Numbered from the stretch's first letter, positions 20,186-29,826 are shown. The stretch: DNA of 64,000 nucleotides from Methylopila sp. 73B (GCF_000526315.1 NZ_JAFV01000001.1:2852001-2916000), one strand, 5' to 3'. Numbers and translations are program-made. The notes: a model not told the origin generated them from the letters alone.

Positions 20186-21106
20186 CTGAAACCGCCGTTC
20201 GCACGCTCCTCGCCCCCCTGCCCCGGCCCGGCGCTCACGCGCCGGGCTTTTGCGCGTCTGGCGGGGGCGGCGGCGCTGGCGGCCCCGGCGGTCGCGCGGG
20301 GGCAAGGGGTCGCGCCGCCGCAGCGGGTGGCGTCGCTCGACTACGCCATCGCGCAGACGCTGATCGCGATCGGCCGTCCGCCGATCGCGCTCGCCGGAGC
20401 GGACGGCTGGGACAAGTGGTGCGTGGAGCCGGCGCTGCCCGCAGGCCTCGTCAACCTCGGGACCGCGCGGGAGATCAACCTCGAGATCCTGCAGCAGCTG
20501 AAGCCCGACCTGATCCTCTCCACGCCCTATCTCGAGCGGCTGAAGCCGAAGCTGGAGCGCATCGCTCGCGTGGAGACGCTCGCCGTGCACGCCACCGGCT
20601 CGTCGCCCTGGCCGCACCTCGTCGAGGCGACCCGCCGGCTCGGCGATCTGCTCGGCGCGCGCGACGAGGGGGAGGCCTTCCTCGCCCGCACGGACGCTGC
20701 GCTCGCAGGCTATCGCGAGCGGGTCGCGCCGTTCCGCGACCGGCCCGTCCTGCCGGTGTTCTTCCAGACCGCCCGCACCGCCTGGGTGTTCGGCCGGAAC
20801 AGCCTCTACAACGACGGGCTTGTCCGGCTCGGCCTCGTCAACGGCTGGCCGCGGCAGCCCAACGCCTGGGGCTTCTCGCAGGTCGGGCTCGAAGCGCTGG
20901 CGGAGGCGCGCGAGGCGCGGCTGATCGCCTTCGAGCCGGTTCCGGCCGACGCGCTGGCGCTGCTCCGGGACAGCCCGATCTGGCGGGCGGTGGGCTTCGC
21001 CGAGCCCGGGCGGACGATCCGGCTGGCGCCGACGCTGGCCTTCGGCAGCCTGCCGGTGCTCACTCGCTTCGGCCGCCTGCTGGCGGAGGCCGCCGACCGT
21101 GCATGA
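20186..21106 (+). CDS. fhuD: FhuD-like periplasmic ferric-siderophore binding protein
   Basis: The product is a Fe3+-hydroxamate binding protein of the FhuD/TroA fold (two lobes joined by a helix, with LQQLKPDLILSTPYLERL in the N lobe). The first ATG/GTG-type start is a GTG at 20327, but that removes the export signal. The frame is open upstream and encodes LTRRAFARLAGAAALAAPA, a twin-arginine (Tat) signal. A CTG at 20186 with AAAAGG 8 bases upstream gives 306 residues, close to E. coli FhuD (296). I therefore place the start there. The stop overlaps the fhuB start by 8 bp. Confidence 0.85.
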   Translation: MKPPFARSSPPCPGPALTRRAFARLAGAAALAAPAVARGQGVAPPQRVASLDYAIAQTLIAIGRPPIALAGADGWDKWCVEPALPAGLVNLGTAREINLEILQQLKPDLILSTPYLERLKPKLERIARVETLAVHATGSSPWPHLVEATRRLGDLLGARDEGEAFLARTDAALAGYRERVAPFRDRPVLPVFFQTARTAWVFGRNSLYNDGLVRLGLVNGWPRQPNAWGFSQVGLEALAEAREARLIAFEPVPADALALLRDSPIWRAVGFAEPGRTIRLAPTLAFGSLPVLTRFGRLLAEAADRA

Positions 21107-23069
21107 CGGCTTCCGACCGGCGCTGGCGGCGGCGTGCGCGCTGCTCGCGTTCGGGCTGCTCGCGCTCGGGCTCGGCCTCGCCGCCCGGCTGCCCGCGGCC
21201 GAGTGGCTGCAGGCGCTGTTCGCGCCCGATCTCTCGAGCCTGCCGCAGCTGCTCGTGCATTACAGCATGGCCCCGCGGGCGACGCTCGCGCTGCTGGTGG
21301 GCGCCGGCCTCGGCCTCGCCGGCGCCGCGCTCCAGCAGGCGCTGCGCAACCCGCTCGCCTCGCCCTCCACGCTCGGCGTCTCGGCCGGGGCGCAGCTCGC
21401 GCTCAGCGTCGCGACGCTCCTCGCGCCCGCCCTCGTCGGCGCGGCGCGCGAGCTGGTGGCGCTGACGGGCGGCGCGGCGGCGGCGGCGCTGGTCTTCCTG
21501 CTGTCGTGGCGCGCGCGGTTCGCGCCGCTCACCGTCATCCTGTCGGGCATGGTGATCACCATGTTCGCGGGCGCCGCCGCGGCGGGCCTGACGCTGTTCA
21601 ATGAGCATGCGCTGATGGGAATCTACGTCTGGGGCAGCGGCGCGCTGAACCAGCAGGACTGGTCGCTGGTCGGGCCGCTGGCCTGGCGCGCTGGCCTCGC
21701 CGCGCTGGCGATCGCGCTGCTCGCCCGGCCGCTGCAGCTTCTGGAGCTGGACGAGCCCGCCAAAAGCCTCGGGCTCTCGGTGACGCGGCTGCGGCTCTTC
21801 TGCCTCGGCGTCGCCGTCGCGCTCTCGGCCTCGATCGTGAGCGCGGTCGGCGTCATCGGCTTCATCGGGCTCGCGGCGCCTGCGCTCGCGCGCGGGCTCG
21901 GCGTGCGCCGGCTGAAGCATCGGCTGGCCTGGAGCGCAGTGCTGGGCGCCGGCGTGCTGTTCGCCACCGACGCCTGGCTGCAGACGCTCGAAAGCTGGAC
22001 CGCGATCAACATTCCGACCGGCGCCGCGACGGCGCTGATCGGCGCGCCGGTGCTGCTGCTGCTCGCGCCGCGGCTGAAGCGCACGCCTTCGCCGGAGGCG
22101 GCGACCGCGCCGGCGCGGCGCGGTCGTCACGCAGGGGCCGTGCTCGCCGTGCTCGCCGCCAGCCTGCCGCTGCTCGCCCTCGTGGCGCTCGGCCTCGGCC
22201 GCACGCCGGACGGCGGCTTTAGCTTCGCCACCGGCGCCGAGCTCGCGGCGCTGCTGCCCTGGCGCTGGCCGCGCGCGCTGGCGGCGGCGGCGGCCGGCGC
22301 GATGCTCGCGACAAGCGGCCTGCTGCTGCAGCGCCTGACGCGCAACCCGATCGCGAGCCCCGAGGTGCTGGGCGTCAGCTCCGGCGCGGCGCTCGGCCTC
22401 GTGCTGGCGCTGATGTTCTCCCCGTCCCCGACCTACGCGGCCCAGATCGGCGCGGCGGCGCTGGGCGCGGGGCTCACCGCCGGCGTCCTCCTCGCCTTCG
22501 GCGCCAGGGCGCGGGCGCCGGAACAGCTGCTCATCGGCGGCGTCGCGCTGGGCGCCATGGTCGCGGCGGTGCTCGCCATGCTGATGGCGACCGGCGACCC
22601 CCGCATGCTGCTGATCGCCAACTGGATGGCCGGCTCGACCTACGACGTCGAGCCCGGCACGGCGCTCGCGGTGACCGCGATGGGGGCGGCGCTGCTCGCG
22701 CTCTCCGGCCTGGTGCTGCGCTGGCTCGCGCTTGCGCCGCTCGGAAGCGCGACCATGCGCGCGGTGGGCGTGCGGCCCGCCGGCGCGAGCTTCGGCATAC
22801 TTGCGCTCGCCTCGGCGCTCGCGGCCGGCGCCACCATCGCGGTGGGGCCCTTAAGCTTCGCGGGGCTGATCGCCCCGCACCTCGCCGCCCGCCTCGGCCT
22901 CGGCCGGCCGGCGGCGCAGCTCGCCGCCACCGCCCTGATCGGCGCGCTGGTGATGCTGGGCGCCGACTGGCTCGGACGTGTGATCTACCCGCCGTTCCAG
23001 GTGCCGGCCGGCCTCATCGGCATGCTGGCGGCAGGACCTCTCCTGATGTGGCTACTGCAGCGACGCTGA
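21099..23069 (+). CDS. fhuB: FhuB-like ferric-hydroxamate permease (fused double-length)
   Basis: The 656-residue inner-membrane permease is a tandem fusion of two FecCD-type halves of about 330 residues, each with about ten helices, as in E. coli FhuB (660). Repeated motifs mark the halves: ALRNPLASPSTLGVSAGAQL in the first and LTRNPIASPEVLGVSSGAAL in the second. Each half ends in the GLIAPHLAARL/GLAAPALARGL motif that contacts the ATPase. GTG is the start and overlaps the FhuD stop. It pairs with the FhuC ATPase 63 bp downstream. Confidence 0.95.
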   Translation: MHDGFRPALAAACALLAFGLLALGLGLAARLPAAEWLQALFAPDLSSLPQLLVHYSMAPRATLALLVGAGLGLAGAALQQALRNPLASPSTLGVSAGAQLALSVATLLAPALVGAARELVALTGGAAAAALVFLLSWRARFAPLTVILSGMVITMFAGAAAAGLTLFNEHALMGIYVWGSGALNQQDWSLVGPLAWRAGLAALAIALLARPLQLLELDEPAKSLGLSVTRLRLFCLGVAVALSASIVSAVGVIGFIGLAAPALARGLGVRRLKHRLAWSAVLGAGVLFATDAWLQTLESWTAINIPTGAATALIGAPVLLLLAPRLKRTPSPEAATAPARRGRHAGAVLAVLAASLPLLALVALGLGRTPDGGFSFATGAELAALLPWRWPRALAAAAAGAMLATSGLLLQRLTRNPIASPEVLGVSSGAALGLVLALMFSPSPTYAAQIGAAALGAGLTAGVLLAFGARARAPEQLLIGGVALGAMVAAVLAMLMATGDPRMLLIANWMAGSTYDVEPGTALAVTAMGAALLALSGLVLRWLALAPLGSATMRAVGVRPAGASFGILALASALAAGATIAVGPLSFAGLIAPHLAARLGLGRPAAQLAATALIGALVMLGADWLGRVIYPPFQVPAGLIGMLAAGPLLMWLLQRR

Positions 23070-23132
23070 GGCTTGACCCGCCCGCCCCGCCGGGCGACGA
23101 CGACACCATTCCCTTGCGAGAGAGACCCGCCG

Positions 23133-23945
23133 ATGTTCTTCGCCAACCGCGCGGTCCGCACCGACGACGCAGCGCCCTCGTTCGAGCTCGACGGGCTGAC
23201 CTTCGCCGTCGACGCCCGCACGCTGCTGGAGCCCCTGACGCTAAGCTTCGAGGGCGCGCGGGTGGTCGGACTGATCGGCCACAACGGCTCGGGCAAGTCG
23301 ACCCTGCTCAAGCTGATCGCCCGCCAGCAGCAGCCGACCGGCGGCGCGGTGCGCTTCGGCGGCGAGCCGATCGCGAGCTGGGGGTCGCGCGCCTTCGCCC
23401 GCGAGGTCGCCTATCTGCCGCAGCAGCCGCCGGCCGCGACCGGCATGACGGCGCGCGAGCTGGTGGCGCTCGGCCGCTACCCCTGGCACGGCGCGCTCGG
23501 CCGCTTCGGCTCAGGCGACGCGGCCGCCGTGAAGACCGCGATGGAGCTGACCGACATCGAGCCCTTCGCCGACCGGCTGGTGGAGGAGCTTTCGGGCGGC
23601 GAGCGCCAGCGGGTATGGCTCGCCATGCTGGTGGCGCAGGAGGCGAGCTGGCTGCTGCTGGACGAGCCGACCTCGGCGCTCGACGTCGCCCACCAGGTCG
23701 AGGTGCTGGCGCTGGTGCGGCGGCTCTCCGAGGCGCGCGGCCTCGGCGTCATCGTGGTGCTGCACGAGATCAACATGGCGGCGCGCTTCTGCGACGAGAT
23801 CGTGGCGCTGCATTCCGGACGGCTGATCGCCCGCGGGGCGCCGCATGAGATCGTCGACCCCGCGACGCTGGAGCGGATCTACGGCGTGCCGATGGAGGTG
23901 ATCCCCCACCCGCAGACCGCGGCGCCGCTCGCCTTCGTGCGCTAG
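23133..23945 (+). CDS. fhuC: FhuC-like ferric-siderophore ABC transporter ATPase
   Basis: The 270-residue ATPase has Walker A GHNGSGKSTLL, the Q-loop YLPQQPP, the signature LSGGERQRVW, Walker B LLLDEPTSALD and the switch His in VVLHEIN. The set and length are those of FhuC/FepC. The ATG at 23133 with GAGAGAG upstream is preferred over a TTG at 23073, which would add 20 unconserved residues. It completes the FhuD-B-C importer. Confidence 0.95.
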   Translation: MFFANRAVRTDDAAPSFELDGLTFAVDARTLLEPLTLSFEGARVVGLIGHNGSGKSTLLKLIARQQQPTGGAVRFGGEPIASWGSRAFAREVAYLPQQPPAATGMTARELVALGRYPWHGALGRFGSGDAAAVKTAMELTDIEPFADRLVEELSGGERQRVWLAMLVAQEASWLLLDEPTSALDVAHQVEVLALVRRLSEARGLGVIVVLHEINMAARFCDEIVALHSGRLIARGAPHEIVDPATLERIYGVPMEVIPHPQTAAPLAFVR

Positions 23946-23959
23946 GCCGCGAACCCGCC

Positions 23960-25015
23960 ATGGCTGATCCCGAGATCTGGGCGCTCTACGGCCGCCGCGC
24001 CGGCGACAACCGCCAGATCGCGACGCTGGCCGAGGCCACAGGCCTGCCATGGCGGCCGACGCCGCTCGCCTTCAACGGCTTGAGTCGTCGGCCCAATCTC
24101 CTGCTTGGCGCGACCCGCCTCTCCCTGACGCAAGAGACGAAAGCGTCGCTTTCGCCTCCCTGGCCAGCGCTCGTCATCAGCGCCGGAAAGCGCTCCGTCC
24201 CGGCGGCCTTGTGGATCCGGAAGGCCTCCGGCGGCCGCACGAAGCTCGTTCACATCGGACGGCCTTGGGCGCCGCTCGACTGGTTCGACCTGATCGTGAC
24301 GACACCGCAATATCTGCTGCCGGAGCGGCCGAACGTCATCATTAACGCGCTGCCGCTGAGCCGCCCGCCGGCGCCGGCGCCGATCGCCGAGGATCTTGCC
24401 GCCCTCCCCGGCCCACGGCTCTGCGTGATCGCGGGCGGGAACAGCCGCCCGCTCATCTTCGACGCTGCCGCGGCGCGGGCCCTCGGCGCTGAGGCGCTGC
24501 GCGGCGCGCGCGAGAGCGGCGGATCACTCATCGTCGCGACCTCGCCGCGCACCTCGGCGGAAGCCACCGCAGCGCTTCAGGACGCGCTGGCGGACGCCGA
24601 TGTTCCCGTACGGCTGTCGCTGTTCGGCGCCGGCGAAAACCGCTACCTGCACTTCCTCGCCGCCGCCGACGCGTTCCTGATCACTGACGACAGCGCGGCG
24701 ATGGTCGCGGAGGGCGCGCTACGGGGAAAACCGGTGGCTTTGTTCCGGCTGGAGCGGCGCCCTGACCGGAAGACTCGGCGGATCGAATTGACGCGCCGCC
24801 TAGCCTCCATAAGCGCGCCAACGAAGCGCCTTTTTGGGGCGCTTGAAGATGCGGGGCTGCTTATCTCGACCCGCGACCTCGATCGCTACGTACGCGCGCT
24901 CGCGGACGCTGGTTTCCTCGCAGGCGGAGAGGCGGCGCGCGCGCATGCGGCCGGCGAACTCGCTGAGACGGTCCGCCGTTCGAAGGCGCTAGCTAAAGCG
25001 GCGCACCCCCTTTAA
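23960..25015 (+). CDS. ELM1/GtrOC1 family putative glycosyltransferase
   Basis: The 351-residue product belongs to the bacterial family related to mitochondrial fission protein ELM1 (formerly DUF1022). Typical features are VISAGKRSVPAALWIRK, VHIGRP..P..FDLIVTTPQY and the C-terminal ITDDSAAMVAEGALRGKPV, which resembles the nucleotide-sugar end of GT-B enzymes. In proteobacteria the family is linked to LPS or envelope polysaccharide genes. It starts 14 bp after fhuC but by function belongs with the glycosyltransferases that follow. Confidence 0.8.
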   Translation: MADPEIWALYGRRAGDNRQIATLAEATGLPWRPTPLAFNGLSRRPNLLLGATRLSLTQETKASLSPPWPALVISAGKRSVPAALWIRKASGGRTKLVHIGRPWAPLDWFDLIVTTPQYLLPERPNVIINALPLSRPPAPAPIAEDLAALPGPRLCVIAGGNSRPLIFDAAAARALGAEALRGARESGGSLIVATSPRTSAEATAALQDALADADVPVRLSLFGAGENRYLHFLAAADAFLITDDSAAMVAEGALRGKPVALFRLERRPDRKTRRIELTRRLASISAPTKRLFGALEDAGLLISTRDLDRYVRALADAGFLAGGEAARAHAAGELAETVRRSKALAKAAHPL

Positions 25016-25075
25016 GAGACGCAACGTTAACGCGGCCTGCGGGCGAAATTTTTCAGGAACTGACCGAGCTGACCA

Positions 25076-25786
25076 ATGACAGCGGGCGTCGTCTACATCG
25101 CTTTTGGGGTCGACTACGTCGCCGAAGCCGTCCATTCCGCGCGCTCTTTGAAGCAGCATACGCCCGTTCCAGTCACCCTGTTCACGGACATGGAAACGAG
25201 CGATCTGGCGTTCGATCAGGTCGTTCGGATTAAAGTCGCCCATAAACGCGCGAAGGTGGATTTCATCTCCCGCTCGCCCTACGAGCGGACGCTCTATCTC
25301 GATAGCGATACCCGCGTCGTGCGGGACGTGTCGGACATCTTCGAGACGCTCGGGCGCTTCGATATTGCGGCGACCCACGACCTCTCGCGCAAAAGTAGCC
25401 GGTGGGCCCACAACGTCCCTGAATACGATGCCATTCCCTACAGCTTTCCCGAATACAACGGTGGTGTTCTCGCCTATCGGTCCGGCCAGCGCACAGCCGA
25501 TTTCCTCGGCCTGTGGCGTGACTATTTCTACCAATACCGCGACCGTACCAACGGCCAAGACCAAGCGTCCTTACGCGTTGCGCTCTGGAAAAGTGAGGTC
25601 TCTGTCCATACGCTTCCGGTGGAGTACAACGTACGCAGCAGGGCGAACCGAACCAAGATCGACCGGCGCGCGCGCACGCCTGCGGACGAAAGCCTGCTTA
25701 AGCCGCGCATTCTTCACTGGCATGGGCTGGACCGGCGGAATCCGCTTAACTGGCTCAATCCCGAAACGCGTCCGTTCCGATATTGA
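25076..25786 (+). CDS. GT-A type glycosyltransferase
   Basis: The 236-residue product has an N-terminal nucleotide-sugar fold with the metal-binding motif LYLDSDTRV (about residues 80-88) and an acceptor region with SFPEYNGGVLAYR. It resembles the compact nucleotide-diphospho-sugar transferases found in LPS and capsule loci (GT8-like). Donor and acceptor are unknown. It lies 13 bp before the next glycosyltransferase. Local GC and codon use are lower than in the flanks, which fits an exchangeable surface-sugar locus. Confidence 0.75.
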   Translation: MTAGVVYIAFGVDYVAEAVHSARSLKQHTPVPVTLFTDMETSDLAFDQVVRIKVAHKRAKVDFISRSPYERTLYLDSDTRVVRDVSDIFETLGRFDIAATHDLSRKSSRWAHNVPEYDAIPYSFPEYNGGVLAYRSGQRTADFLGLWRDYFYQYRDRTNGQDQASLRVALWKSEVSVHTLPVEYNVRSRANRTKIDRRARTPADESLLKPRILHWHGLDRRNPLNWLNPETRPFRY

Positions 25787-25799
25787 GCAATTGCGGATC

Positions 25800-26780
25800 A
25801 TGCGAATTCCAGGACTGAAGCGGCTGCGCCGCTGGGCGCGCAAGCGGGCTCGCCGCTACTCGGAACGCAGCACGATTCCGCTTCCCGCCATCGGTGCGCC
25901 ACCTGAGGGAAACCGGGAGATCGCGGTCGCTACGATCTTCAAGGACGAGGCGCCCTACATCGCCGAGTGGATTGATTTCCACCGCTTCCTCGGCGTCTCC
26001 CACTTCTACTTCTACGATAACGGATCGGCCGACGACGGCCCCGAGATCGTCCGATCCTACACGCGGCTGGGGCTCGCCACCCTCATCCCGTGGCGGAACT
26101 TCAATCCGCAGATAAACCTCCAGACCCTTGGCTACGCGCATGCGCTGAGCAATTTCGGCGCGAGCTACCGCTGGATGGGATTCTTCGACATCGACGAGTT
26201 CATGTGCCCGATGTCGGGCGCCTCGCTGACCGAAACGCTCGACGGATACCTCGATGTGGCGGCGCTCGGCGTCGTCGGGCTGCACTTCGGCACGTCCGGC
26301 CACGCGACCCCGCCTGAAGGCCTGGTGATCGAGGCGTACCGACAAGCTGCCTCGCTTCGCGCCCAGGCCTCGTTTCCGCCGCTCCTCAACACGAAATGCT
26401 TCGTCCAGCCGTCGAAAATCGTGGCGACCAAGAACGCCCACAGCTTCGGTCTCGCCGGAACGGACGCCGTGTGCTTCACGGAAGCGCGCACCTCGATCCG
26501 GAAGGCCGCGCGCGAACAGCCCGGCGATCTCTCCTGCGACGTCATCCGTTACAATCACTACTTTACTCGATCGCAGTCCGAGTTCGAGGCGAAGCTGACG
26601 CGCTCGAGCGTCCGCGGCCCGTCCCTTCCCGTCGTGAAGCAGCTCAGGCCGCGCATGTTCGCGGCGATCGAAGGCATGGCGACGCCGGACCATGCGATCG
26701 ACGTGCATCTCGGCGCGTTCAAGGCATGGCGCGCCGCCGAAGCCGCCCGAGGAGCCGCGGCGCTCGATGCCCGACCGTGA
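25800..26780 (+). CDS. GT92/GT2-like glycosyltransferase
   Basis: The 326-residue product starts with a basic stretch and then has the pattern VATIFKDEAPYIAEWIDFHRFLGVSHFYFYDNGSADD, with FFDIDEFMCP as the DxD region. This is characteristic of the glycosyltransferase family 92 (DUF23) and Glyco_tranf_2_4 group. A late HYFTRSQSEFEAKL motif is also typical. The ATG at 25800 was chosen; a TTG at 25791 is possible. The stop overlaps the next gene by GTGA. Its role in a surface glycan or glycolipid is inferred. Confidence 0.8.
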   Translation: MRIPGLKRLRRWARKRARRYSERSTIPLPAIGAPPEGNREIAVATIFKDEAPYIAEWIDFHRFLGVSHFYFYDNGSADDGPEIVRSYTRLGLATLIPWRNFNPQINLQTLGYAHALSNFGASYRWMGFFDIDEFMCPMSGASLTETLDGYLDVAALGVVGLHFGTSGHATPPEGLVIEAYRQAASLRAQASFPPLLNTKCFVQPSKIVATKNAHSFGLAGTDAVCFTEARTSIRKAAREQPGDLSCDVIRYNHYFTRSQSEFEAKLTRSSVRGPSLPVVKQLRPRMFAAIEGMATPDHAIDVHLGAFKAWRAAEAARGAAALDARP

Positions 26781-28006
26781 GGCAGGGGCCAACGCCCGTC
26801 GAGCGGGCCCGGATCGCCCTGTTCATCCGCTCGCTCAAAGGCAACGGCGCCGAGCGCTCCATGGGAAATCTCGCCGCGGCGCTGGCGGCGCGCGGCCATG
26901 AGGTCGATCTCGTCCTCGCGAACGCCTCCGGTCCCTTCCTGAAGGACGTTCCTCCGGAGGTCCGTGTCGTCGACCTGAAGGTGAGGACCGCCCTGGGCGC
27001 GCTCTCGCTTGCGGTCCGGCGCCCTTCTGATTTCGCGGTGTTGCTGCCCGTGCTCGCCAGTCCCCGTGCGCCGCGCGCTCTCGGCGCCATACCGGCGCTG
27101 GCGCGTTATCTGAGGGCGCGGCGGCCGCAGGCGCTGCTGTCGGCGCTCGACATGGGCAACGTCGCAGCGGTGATCGCGCGCGACCTCGCTGGCGTCGATG
27201 TTCGCGTGGCGCTCAGCCAGCGCAACCACTTCACCTCCGACCTTCTCAACGCTCGGGACCCGACCGTCGCGCGGCTTGCGCCGATCGTGCGCCGGTTCTA
27301 CCCGCGCGCCGATCGCATCGTCGCGGTCTCGGACGGCGTCGCGGAGGATCTGGCAGAGCGCTGCGGCCTGCCCCGGACGGCGGTCGCCACGATCTACAAC
27401 CCCGTGGTCGGCCCCTCGCTCGCGCGTCTCGCGGCGGAGCCGGTCGACGAGCCCTGGTACGGCGACGGCGCGGGCCCCGTGTTGCTCGCGGTCGGCAAAC
27501 TCAAGCCGCAGAAGGATTTCCCCACTCTGCTGCGCGCTTTCGCCGCGCTGCGCGCGACGCGCCCGGCGCGGCTGGTCATCCTCGGCGAAGGACCCGACCG
27601 CGCGGCGCTCGAAACGTTGGCGCGCGAGCTCGGCGTCGGCGGCGAGGTCCGCATGCCGGGCTTCGACGACAACCCCTTCGCCCACATGGCGCGGGCCGAT
27701 CTCTTCGTGCTGTCGTCCGCGTTCGAGGGCCTGCCAGGCGTGCTGATCCAAGCGCTCGCCTGCGGGTGTCCCGCGGTAAGCACGGACTGCCCGAGCGGCC
27801 CGCGCGAGATTCTCGAAGGCGGCCGCCACGGAGCCCTGGTTCCGGTCGGCGACGCCACGGCGCTCGCGAGCGCGATCGCGCGCGCGCTGGACACGCCGCC
27901 CGACCGCGCGGCGCTGCGCGCACGCGCAGGCTTTTTCTCGTTCGAGCGCTCGGCCGAAGCCTATGAGCGGGTGCTGCTCGCCTCTCCGGATCGTCCACGG
28001 GGTTGA
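26777..28006 (+). CDS. Family 4 glycosyltransferase (GT-B)
   Basis: The 409-residue product has the two Rossmann-like halves of GT4 enzymes. The N half opens with IALFIRSLKGNGAERSMGNLA. The C half contains LLAVGKLKPQKDFPTLL and the sugar-nucleotide motif FEGLPGVLIQALACGCPAVSTDCPSGPREIL with the EX7E pattern. The start is a GTG at 26777 overlapping the previous TGA, which is the only start that keeps the N half without long unconserved sequence. The stop overlaps the next gene's TTG. Confidence 0.88.
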   Translation: MRQGPTPVERARIALFIRSLKGNGAERSMGNLAAALAARGHEVDLVLANASGPFLKDVPPEVRVVDLKVRTALGALSLAVRRPSDFAVLLPVLASPRAPRALGAIPALARYLRARRPQALLSALDMGNVAAVIARDLAGVDVRVALSQRNHFTSDLLNARDPTVARLAPIVRRFYPRADRIVAVSDGVAEDLAERCGLPRTAVATIYNPVVGPSLARLAAEPVDEPWYGDGAGPVLLAVGKLKPQKDFPTLLRAFAALRATRPARLVILGEGPDRAALETLARELGVGGEVRMPGFDDNPFAHMARADLFVLSSAFEGLPGVLIQALACGCPAVSTDCPSGPREILEGGRHGALVPVGDATALASAIARALDTPPDRAALRARAGFFSFERSAEAYERVLLASPDRPRG

Positions 28007-29826
28007 GGCCGGGCTTGATTGACGATACCGCTCGGCCACGCCGTCCGAACCTTTCCGAGATTGCCGTGTCCCCCGCAAAGCCTCCCCCAACGCCAGCGAA
28101 GCCCGCACCGCCGGGTCGGCTCGCGTCGCTCAAGCGGCTCGCATCGGTCATTCCGCTGCCCCGGAGCATCGGGATCCTGTTCTTCCTCGTGCTCGCAGGC
28201 ATCGCGGAAGGCGTCGGCGTCGCGAGCCTGCTGCCGCTCGTCACCCTCATCGGCGAGACAGGCGCCCCTTCCAAGGGCGCGGCAAAAAGCGTCTTCGACG
28301 CTCTTCAAAGCTATGGAATTACCCCTTCCATCGGCCTGTTCCTTGCGACCCTCGTCGGCGGCATGCTGCTGAAGGCGACGCTCAGCCTGATCGCACTTCA
28401 TCAGGTCGGCCGGGCGGTCGCCGACGTCGCGGTCAAGATGCGGCTTGACCTGATCGACGCGCTGCTCGCGGCGCGCTGGTCCTATTACGTCCGTCAGCCC
28501 GTCGGGCGTTTCTCAAACGCGCTCGGCGGCGAAGCCTCCCAGGCGGGCGAAGCCTACAACCAGGGCGCCCAGTTGCTTGCGGAGATCATCCAGGTCGCGA
28601 CCTACGTCACCATCGTCACGCTGTTCTCTTGGAAGCTCGCGTTGCTGTCGCTCGGCGTTGGGCTGCTGATGGTGCTGACCTTGAACCGGTTCGTGATCAT
28701 CGCAAAGCGGACCGCGCGGAAGCAGAACCGACACGTCAAGCGCATGATCGGCGGGCTGACTGATCTTCTCGTCGGCATCAAGCCCATGAAGGCCATGGGC
28801 CGCCACGGCCGGTTCCAATCGCTGTTCGAGCGCGACGCGGAGATCATACGTCGGGCCCAGCGCAAGCAATCTTTCGCACGCCACGCCAACAAGGCGCTGC
28901 AGGAGCCGATCCTCGCGATCTGCCTTGCGGTCGGTATCTACGCCGCGCTCGTAGTGTGGCAGGCGCCGGCCGGCGAGGTGCTGATAATGTCGGTCCTGCT
29001 CGTTCGCACCGTCACCACGATCGGCAAAGCGCAGCAGGGACTGCAGTCGGTGCGGATCGCCGAGACAGGGTTCATCGCCGTCACCGAGACGATCGAACTC
29101 GCCCGACGCGCGCGGGAATCGCTTCATCCCGGCGCGACGCCCAGCTTCGAGCGGGCGGTCGCGTTCCGGGACGTGAGCTTCGCCTACGACCGCGAGCCGG
29201 TGATCGAGGGCGCCTCGTTCACGGTGCCGAAGGGGCTGGTCACCACGATCACCGGCGGCTCCGGCGCGGGCAAGACCACCACCGTCGACCTGCTTCTCGG
29301 CCTGCACGAGCCGACCGCCGGCGCGGTGCTGATCGACGGTCGGCCGCTGCCGGAGATCGACCTCGTCGCGTGGCGGCGGATGACCGGCTACGTGCCGCAG
29401 GAGCTCATCCTGTTCCACGACACGCTGCTCTCCAACGTCACGCTGGGCCAGCCGGAGTTTGACCGGGGGGACGTCGAGCGGGCGCTGGAGGCGGCGGGCG
29501 CGGCGGACTTCGTGGCGAAGCTGCCGGAGGGCGTCGAGACGGTCGTGGGCGAGCGCGGGGCGCGGCTCTCCGGCGGACAGCGCCAGCGCATCGCCATCGC
29601 GCGGGCGCTGATCCACCGGCCGCAACTTCTGATCCTGGACGAGGCGACGACCGCGCTCGACCCGGACACCGAGGCCAACATCGTGCGCAACGTGATGGAT
29701 CTGGCGCGCTCCACGGGCCTGACGGTGCTGGCGATTTCGCACCAGCCGGCCTGGGCCCGGGCGGCCGACCACGTGGTTCATCTGGCCGAAGGGCGCGTGG
29801 TGAAGGTTGACAGCCACGCCGCGTGA
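28003..29826 (+). CDS. ABC exporter (fused membrane and ATPase domains)
   Basis: The 607-residue half-transporter has about six helices (about residues 50-330) and an ATPase domain with Walker A GGSGAGKTTTVD, Q-loop YVPQE, signature LSGGQRQRIAIARAL and Walker B LLILDEATTALD. It is MsbA/PglK-like and would work as a homodimer to flip a lipid-linked glycan or lipid. The TTG at 28003 overlaps the previous stop as TTGA; a GTG at 28066 is an alternative that trims 21 residues. It closes the glycosyltransferase run and precedes the fatty acyl-AMP ligase by 51 bp, so it could serve either pathway. Confidence 0.85.
   Translation: MRPGLIDDTARPRRPNLSEIAVSPAKPPPTPAKPAPPGRLASLKRLASVIPLPRSIGILFFLVLAGIAEGVGVASLLPLVTLIGETGAPSKGAAKSVFDALQSYGITPSIGLFLATLVGGMLLKATLSLIALHQVGRAVADVAVKMRLDLIDALLAARWSYYVRQPVGRFSNALGGEASQAGEAYNQGAQLLAEIIQVATYVTIVTLFSWKLALLSLGVGLLMVLTLNRFVIIAKRTARKQNRHVKRMIGGLTDLLVGIKPMKAMGRHGRFQSLFERDAEIIRRAQRKQSFARHANKALQEPILAICLAVGIYAALVVWQAPAGEVLIMSVLLVRTVTTIGKAQQGLQSVRIAETGFIAVTETIELARRARESLHPGATPSFERAVAFRDVSFAYDREPVIEGASFTVPKGLVTTITGGSGAGKTTTVDLLLGLHEPTAGAVLIDGRPLPEIDLVAWRRMTGYVPQELILFHDTLLSNVTLGQPEFDRGDVERALEAAGAADFVAKLPEGVETVVGERGARLSGGQRQRIAIARALIHRPQLLILDEATTALDPDTEANIVRNVMDLARSTGLTVLAISHQPAWARAADHVVHLAEGRVVKVDSHAA

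Noticed and set aside
23073-23132. TTG start for fhuC 20 codons upstream
   Set aside because: The added residues are Pro/Arg/Thr-rich and unlike the family; the ATG at 23133 has GAGAGAG at a good distance.
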